From the NCBI RefSeq assembly GCF_017744095.1, contig NZ_JAGHQX010000018.1, forward strand, positions 1 to 37,458: a stretch of 37,458 bases of DNA, given 5' to 3'. Under the pieces are notes generated by a model. That model saw only the letters and a program-made list of their open reading frames with translations. It was not told where the DNA came from and did no database searches. The stretch's first letter is position 1; each line of letters starts with the position of its first letter. The stretch comes from Shimia sp. R10_1. Its GTDB lineage: Bacteria; Pseudomonadota; Alphaproteobacteria; Rhodobacterales; Rhodobacteraceae. The position numbers and the translations under genes are program-made. Below, one piece after another: positions 33,322-37,458 of this stretch.

Positions 33322-34473
33322 TTAGGCCACCGCTGTTTCGTGAATCTTAAAGACCGTATCAAGGACCAAAGAGGCGGGGTCAAGGTTCACCGATTTGCCA
33401 TGCTGTGTTCGATCTGAAATTTCTTGCGCCGCTTGCGCCCATTGGCGTGCTTTGTACGGTGAATGCGCCAGTTGGCTGAGAATTTGGGCCTCATTCGGAA
33501 CCGCTTCGACCGCTGGCGGCTGGCCAAGCGCGCCGGTGCGGGCGAGGCGTAACAAAAACAGATTTAGTAAGGTCAGAAGCATCTCAAATCGGTTTTCTGC
33601 ACCGCGCCCTGCCATAGAATTGGCGAGGTTGAGAGCTCGTGGCCTGTCAAACCCCTGGTGCGGTGCAAACAGCGCCAACAACTCACTATATAGTGCCAGA
33701 CCATCCTGTTGCAGAAGACGCAGGGCCTCCCCAACTGAGCCACCGGCGAGTTCAGAAAGGGCTGGGGAGTCCACCGCATCAAAACCTGCTTGGCTGAGGG
33801 CGGTCTGCATGTCCTCAGGCGATAGTGGGTTCAGGCGCAGCTCGCGACAGCGGGAGCGGATCGTCGGCAATAGGCGTGATGGCTGATGTGAAATCAGCAG
33901 CATGACAGTGCGGGCAGGTGGCTCTTCGAGCATTTTCAGCAGAGCGTTGGCCGCGTTGACGTTCATCTCATCAGCACTGTCGACAATCACCACCCGGCGT
34001 CCGCCGTCTGCCATGGACATATGCAGGAACCCGCTGAGGTCGCGCACTTCGTTGACGCGGATCTCAGAGGCAAATTTGCCTTCCTGACGAGATTTATCTC
34101 GCGCACTGTCGGTGCTTCCAGCCCAGCCTCGACGCAGCAGAAACACCCCCGGCTCGGAAAGCGCTCTGATCCGGTGGGAAACCGGATGATCCGGATCTAC
34201 ATTCAGGGAGTTATGTGCAGGCGGAGCATCGCCAAACAGTCCGCCTTCATTCTCCGGTGGCAGAGTCAAAAGGAAACGCGCGATGCGCCATGCCAAAGTA
34301 GCTTTCCCGACACCTTTGGGGCCGCTGATCAGCCAGCCGTGATGCAAGCGCTGAGAATTCACGGCGGTCAGAAAATCGGTTTCTGCGCTGTGTTGCCCAT
34401 AGAGAGCAAAGGTTTCTCTTGGGTGCGGTGCGCCGTCGACGCGATCTGGTTCAGGAAGCTGCTCTTCGCTCAC
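33322..34473 (-). CDS. holB: DNA polymerase III delta' subunit
   Basis: 383-aa clamp-loader subunit. The AAA+ N-terminal part has GPKGVGKA (51-58) and the VVIVDSADEMN Walker B region, then NALLKMLEEPP and TIRSRCREL (sensor/SRC motif). No Cys4 zinc module is seen where E. coli delta' has one, which I take as an alphaproteobacterial variant. The C-terminal collar domain follows. It overlaps tmk by four bases. Confidence 0.94.
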   Translation of the reverse strand: MSEEQLPEPDRVDGAPHPRETFALYGQHSAETDFLTAVNSQRLHHGWLISGPKGVGKATLAWRIARFLLTLPPENEGGLFGDAPPAHNSLNVDPDHPVSHRIRALSEPGVFLLRRGWAGSTDSARDKSRQEGKFASEIRVNEVRDLSGFLHMSMADGGRRVVIVDSADEMNVNAANALLKMLEEPPARTVMLLISHQPSRLLPTIRSRCRELRLNPLSPEDMQTALSQAGFDAVDSPALSELAGGSVGEALRLLQQDGLALYSELLALFAPHQGFDRPRALNLANSMAGRGAENRFEMLLTLLNLFLLRLARTGALGQPPAVEAVPNEAQILSQLAHSPYKARQWAQAAQEISDRTQHGKSVNLDPASLVLDTVFKIHETAVA

Positions 34474-35105
34474 GCTGCCAGATCCTTGAGGTGGTTTGTG
34501 ACTTCGGAGAGCACATCTTCAGCCACCGCATCTTGTGCGCGCGCGCCGTCAATCACAACAAACCGTTCAGCATATTCCTGTGACAAGTCAAGGAAGCCTT
34601 GACGCATTTGCCTCTGCAAACCTTCGCCAAAGTCCTCAAAACGCTCTTCAGAGGTGTTGCGCGATTTTGCCCGTTTCAGACCCTCAGCCGGATCCATGTC
34701 GATCAGGATTGTCATATCGGGCTCTCGACCAATCATCAGGCCGTGCAGTTGGTCCACGAGCGCACGAAGATCGCCGCGAGACAGACCTTGATACATGCGC
34801 GTGCTATCGGCAAAACGGTCACAGATGACCACTTTGCCGGCTGCGATGGCTGGCAGGATTGTACGCTCCAAATGGTCCCGCCGTGCTGCGGTGAAGAGCA
34901 GAATCTCGGTTTCCGCCGACCAGCGATCCGGGTCGCCTTCAAGCACAAGAGAACGGATTTGCTCCGCGCCTTCCGAACCGCCTGGCTCCCGCGTCAGAAC
35001 AACCTCATGCCCTTGATCTTTAAGAGCCTCTGCCAGTTTCTTGGCTTGCGTTGATTTGCCAGAGCCATCGATACCTTCGAAGGTGATAAAGCAACCTGTC
35101 GTCAC
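34470..35105 (-). CDS. tmk: Thymidylate kinase
   Basis: 211-aa dTMP kinase making dTDP for DNA synthesis. The P-loop FEGIDGSGKSTQ (9-20), the DRF motif in VICDRFADSTRMYQG and the LID region with RNTSEERFE are present. LTREPGG is the usual phosphoryl-acceptor loop. It overlaps both neighbours by four bases (dac before, holB after), a tight coupling of cell-wall and replication genes. Confidence 0.97.
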   Translation of the reverse strand: MTTGCFITFEGIDGSGKSTQAKKLAEALKDQGHEVVLTREPGGSEGAEQIRSLVLEGDPDRWSAETEILLFTAARRDHLERTILPAIAAGKVVICDRFADSTRMYQGLSRGDLRALVDQLHGLMIGREPDMTILIDMDPAEGLKRAKSRNTSEERFEDFGEGLQRQMRQGFLDLSQEYAERFVVIDGARAQDAVAEDVLSEVTNHLKDLAA

Positions 35106-36271
35106 GATGCGTCCTCGACCAGCAGTCCAAACTGAGACATCAGAACGCTGGAGGCCGCGCGCAGGCGCACCCCGAAGCCGCCTTCTGGCACGTTAGCTTC
35201 CGCAACCAGAGGAATGCGCATTTTGGGCAATCCTTCCGGGCTCAGAACCAATTCTGCAAGGGGCTGGCCTTTGGTGATTGGCGCCTCGATAGGACCTGTA
35301 TAGATGACCTCTCCGTCGACTTTTCCGCGCAGCAGAACGGGTAGCAAGACATCCACATCCTCGGCGGGCACAAGGCCGACTCGAGGAGTCTTGCCCATCC
35401 AAACATCGGCCTCGGCCAGGCGTTCGCCTTCGCGGATTAGGGTCGTTTCTGAAAACTGGCGAAAGGCCCAGTTGACGATTTGCTCGGACACTTCCGCGCG
35501 CTCATTTACTGTATCCAGTCCAGAAAAGGCGAAAATCACACGGCGCTTGCCTTGCTTGGCGGATCCGACCAAACCGTATCCTGCCTCTGCCGTATGGCCG
35601 GTCTTTAGGCCATCCGCGCCAATATTCAGTCGCAAAAGTGGGTTGCGGTTTTGTGTGTTTTTGGGCGCGCGACCATCAAATGCAAATTCGGTTTCCGAGA
35701 ACATCGGATAAAATTCGGGGAAATCTGCAATCAGATGATTGGCCAGCAATGCAAGATCGCGCATGCTCATCCGGTGTCCCGGTGCAGGCCAGCCATTAGA
35801 ATTTGCAAAGGTGGAATTGGTCATGCCCATCTGACGTGCGCGAAGCGTCATCTGGCGGGCAAAGCCCGCTTCGGTGCCATCTGGGCTCAGAGTTTCAGCG
35901 ATCACAGCGCAGGCGTCATTGCCCGACAGCACGATGATACCACGCAGCAAGTCTTCGACGGACACGCGGTCCGTCGTGTCCAAAAACATAGTGGAGCCGC
36001 CATAATTCATCGCATGTTGCGACACAGGTAGCTTTTCCGTCATGCTCAGGCGTCCATCACGGACAGCCTCAAAGGCCATATATAGGGTCATCAACTTGGA
36101 CATGGACGCAGGCGGCAATGCTTCATCGGCATTTTTCGCCATCAAGACCGTGCCTGTGGTCTGATCAATGACGAAGGCGGCCTTTGCTTTGGTTTCAAAA
36201 GCAAAAGCAGATGTCGCAAAACTGAGCGCGAGAGCGCCTGAAATGACAAATTTCAGTGCGGATCGTAGCAT
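35102..36271 (-). CDS. D-alanyl-D-alanine carboxypeptidase (PBP5/6 type)
   Basis: 389-aa periplasmic penicillin-binding protein. A signal peptide of about 24 residues ends at SAFA. The three active-site motifs are SMSK (Ser56, Lys59), SGN (116-118) and KTG (223-225). A C-terminal beta-rich PBP5_C domain (about 275-370) and a final amphipathic helix (SSVLMSQFGLLVED) would anchor it to the membrane. It trims peptidoglycan pentapeptides. The stop overlaps the tmk start; the SPOR protein lies 13 bases upstream and is probably co-transcribed. Confidence 0.95.
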   Translation of the reverse strand: MLRSALKFVISGALALSFATSAFAFETKAKAAFVIDQTTGTVLMAKNADEALPPASMSKLMTLYMAFEAVRDGRLSMTEKLPVSQHAMNYGGSTMFLDTTDRVSVEDLLRGIIVLSGNDACAVIAETLSPDGTEAGFARQMTLRARQMGMTNSTFANSNGWPAPGHRMSMRDLALLANHLIADFPEFYPMFSETEFAFDGRAPKNTQNRNPLLRLNIGADGLKTGHTAEAGYGLVGSAKQGKRRVIFAFSGLDTVNERAEVSEQIVNWAFRQFSETTLIREGERLAEADVWMGKTPRVGLVPAEDVDVLLPVLLRGKVDGEVIYTGPIEAPITKGQPLAELVLSPEGLPKMRIPLVAEANVPEGGFGVRLRAASSVLMSQFGLLVEDAS

Positions 36272-36284
36272 AGGCCAAGCCTCC

Positions 36285-37175
36285 TTAGTTTGTCACAGCA
36301 TAGGCATCGGTGAAGCCAATGCCATGTACCTTTTCCGTGATCGCCTTGAGATCAGATTTGCTGCTGGCTGGTCCGACAAGGACACGCCAGAAAGTTTTTT
36401 CACCGGATGTGGTTTTACGCACAAGTGGCGACAATCCTGCGGTTTGCATTTGCTCCGCTGCGCGGTTCGCATTGGCTTGCACCGAGAAAATACCGATTTG
36501 GACATAGGGTTTTGACAGCGACGATGCAGATGGCTTTGGCGCGACTTCTGACCGCGCGGTTGTTGCGGCTGCAGCTGGGGCAGATTCAGCTTCGGCGGCT
36601 GCGATTGCTGCTGTTGCGGCGGCGATGGGTTCCAGCGGAGCTTCGGCTATTTCAGCGGTGGATGCATCTGATTGAGCGGCCTCAGCAGATGCAGGCGCTT
36701 CTGCGGCCACCTCTTCGCGACGCAGGGCAGTTACATTGAGCGCTACAGGTTGACCCGCGATCATACCCAGCGCCTCGGCCGCATCAGAGGACACTTGAAT
36801 CCGAGGGCCAGGGATTTCTCGTTCGCGGCGGAAAAGCGCGCCAATGACAAATTTGCCGTTGGACTGGTTGCGGATGATCACCCGTTCTGGATCAGACACA
36901 TCTGGGTGCGCCGCCCAGACGCCGCCAAGAGACGGGCGTCCATCCCACAGACCGGATTCTGAGGCGGAAAACACCTCAGGCGCTTCTACGTCGCGTTCTA
37001 CCAGTTTCGTGGTTTGGCCCGTGCTTCCTGTTTCTGCGACCTCTGTGTCAGCGCTGGGTTGGCCAAAAGGGCTTTCAAAATCCGCGCAGCTCGCCAACAG
37101 CAGGCTGCTTGTCACGCAGGTGCTGAGAATCCAGCGCTTGGAGATATTGCGCAAAACGCCCGTTTGATTGCTCAT
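36285..37175 (-). CDS. SPOR-domain lipoprotein with RlpA-like middle
   Basis: 296 aa. A lipoprotein signal ends at LLLASC (Cys30). The middle (about 98-155, ERVIIRNQSNGKFVIGALF through AAEALGMIAGQPV) recalls the double-psi barrel of RlpA but looks reduced. An Ala/Glu-rich spacer (about 160-215) is followed by a C-terminal SPOR domain (about 222-296, VQIGIFSVQANANRAAEQM), which binds denuded septal peptidoglycan. Its position directly before the carboxypeptidase fits a cell-wall role. The catalytic Asp/His of true RlpA transglycosylases was not found, so it may be non-enzymatic. Confidence 0.85.
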   Translation of the reverse strand: MSNQTGVLRNISKRWILSTCVTSSLLLASCADFESPFGQPSADTEVAETGSTGQTTKLVERDVEAPEVFSASESGLWDGRPSLGGVWAAHPDVSDPERVIIRNQSNGKFVIGALFRREREIPGPRIQVSSDAAEALGMIAGQPVALNVTALRREEVAAEAPASAEAAQSDASTAEIAEAPLEPIAAATAAIAAAEAESAPAAAATTARSEVAPKPSASSLSKPYVQIGIFSVQANANRAAEQMQTAGLSPLVRKTTSGEKTFWRVLVGPASSKSDLKAITEKVHGIGFTDAYAVTN

Positions 37176-37376
37176 GATTTGTCCTCTGCCCGCTCATGCT
37201 TTTAGCCCCGGATGCGCTGAAGAGTGTTTCCATTCTCAAACGGGGTGCCGGAGCGCTTTGCTCGGGAGTTTAGCGTGCTGGTTTCCGCATGGAAAGTCTG
37301 GTGAAACAGCTCCGCGAGATTTTGCGCAGGTTTTTCTCTTGAACCCGCCGCCTGACCCGATTAGGGAAAGGGCGTC

Positions 37377-37458
37377 GGAGGAGTGGCAGAGTGGTCGAAT
37401 GCACCGGTCTTGAAAACCGACGAGGGTTAACGCCCTCCGTGGGTTCGAATCCCACCTC
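37377..37458 (+). tRNA. tRNA-Ser (anticodon TGA), 3' end cut by the window
   Basis: 82 nt are visible. The acceptor 5' strand GGAGGAG, an anticodon loop CTTGAAA with TGA between CGGT/ACCG arms, a long variable arm and T-arm GTGGG-TTCGAAT-CCCAC can be read. The last three bases, CTC, begin the acceptor 3' strand; CTCC, discriminator and CCA should follow outside. No gene was seen in 37176-37376. Confidence 0.95.

Noticed and set aside
1..37458. CRISPR array, insertion-sequence ends or rRNA genes
   Set aside because: No regularly spaced repeats, no transposase with terminal repeats and no rRNA sequence were seen on reading both strands.

Overview
The window looks like the chromosome of a marine alphaproteobacterium of the Rhodobacterales (Roseobacter group). 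The reasons are the alphaproteobacterial hydroxyproline-catabolism genes, the TRAP transporter, the compact che operon, the dac-tmk-holB-tatD-MBL gene order and the alphaproteobacterial protein style throughout. The assignment rests on reading alone; no database search was run.

Region 1 (1-6006) is a small integrated element at the 3' end of a tRNA-Ser(GCT) gene (6007-6096, minus strand). The first nine bases of the window repeat the 3' part of this tRNA gene. Tandem 12-bp repeats lie at matching distances inside both ends. A tyrosine integrase sits at the left end. The cargo is AT-richer than the flanks: a two-gene unit of a soluble 324-aa protein abutting a 160-aa four-helix membrane protein (compared here with lambda RexA/RexB), a decayed Bro-N antirepressor gene, a serine recombinase translationally coupled to a small unknown gene, and an exported Rap1a/Tai-like small protein. 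The Rex-like pair is the best candidate for an undescribed (phage-exclusion) system.

Region 2 (6097-20557) is a hydroxyproline-utilisation regulon. It holds a TRAP transporter (dctP-dctQ-dctM), a Delta1-pyrroline-4-hydroxy-2-carboxylate deaminase, a 4-hydroxyproline 2-epimerase (Cys/Cys), a FAD D-hydroxyproline dehydrogenase, a trans-3-hydroxy-L-proline dehydratase (Ser/Thr), a divergent Delta1-pyrroline-2-carboxylate reductase, an FCD-type GntR regulator and an alpha-ketoglutarate-semialdehyde dehydrogenase. Together they would take trans-4-hydroxy-L-proline to 2-oxoglutarate and trans-3-hydroxy-L-proline to L-proline. A 19-bp dyad, ATTGGAT-N5-ATMCAAT-like, recurs five times, only in front of these units, and is probably the GntR operator. 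A Tat-exported GMC oxidoreductase of unknown substrate closes the region. A 31-codon membrane-peptide ORF lies antisense between the transporter and the catabolic operon.

Region 3 (20558-29676, all minus strand) is a chemotaxis operon, in transcription order STAS - cheY - cheA - cheW - cheR - cheY - small unknown - PAS protein - MCP - cheD. Most junctions overlap or are tight. No cheB is present. The receptor ends in a GWEDF tail on a long charged linker. A TTGTGAAAA-N20-TTTTCACAA dyad lies upstream.

Region 4 (29677-37458) carries housekeeping genes on the minus strand: a FrnE-type DsbA-family protein, an AEC transporter, and an overlapping run of SPOR/RlpA-like lipoprotein, D,D-carboxypeptidase, tmk, holB, tatD-type DNase and a PhnP-like MBL hydrolase. 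A tRNA-Ser(TGA) is cut by the window end.
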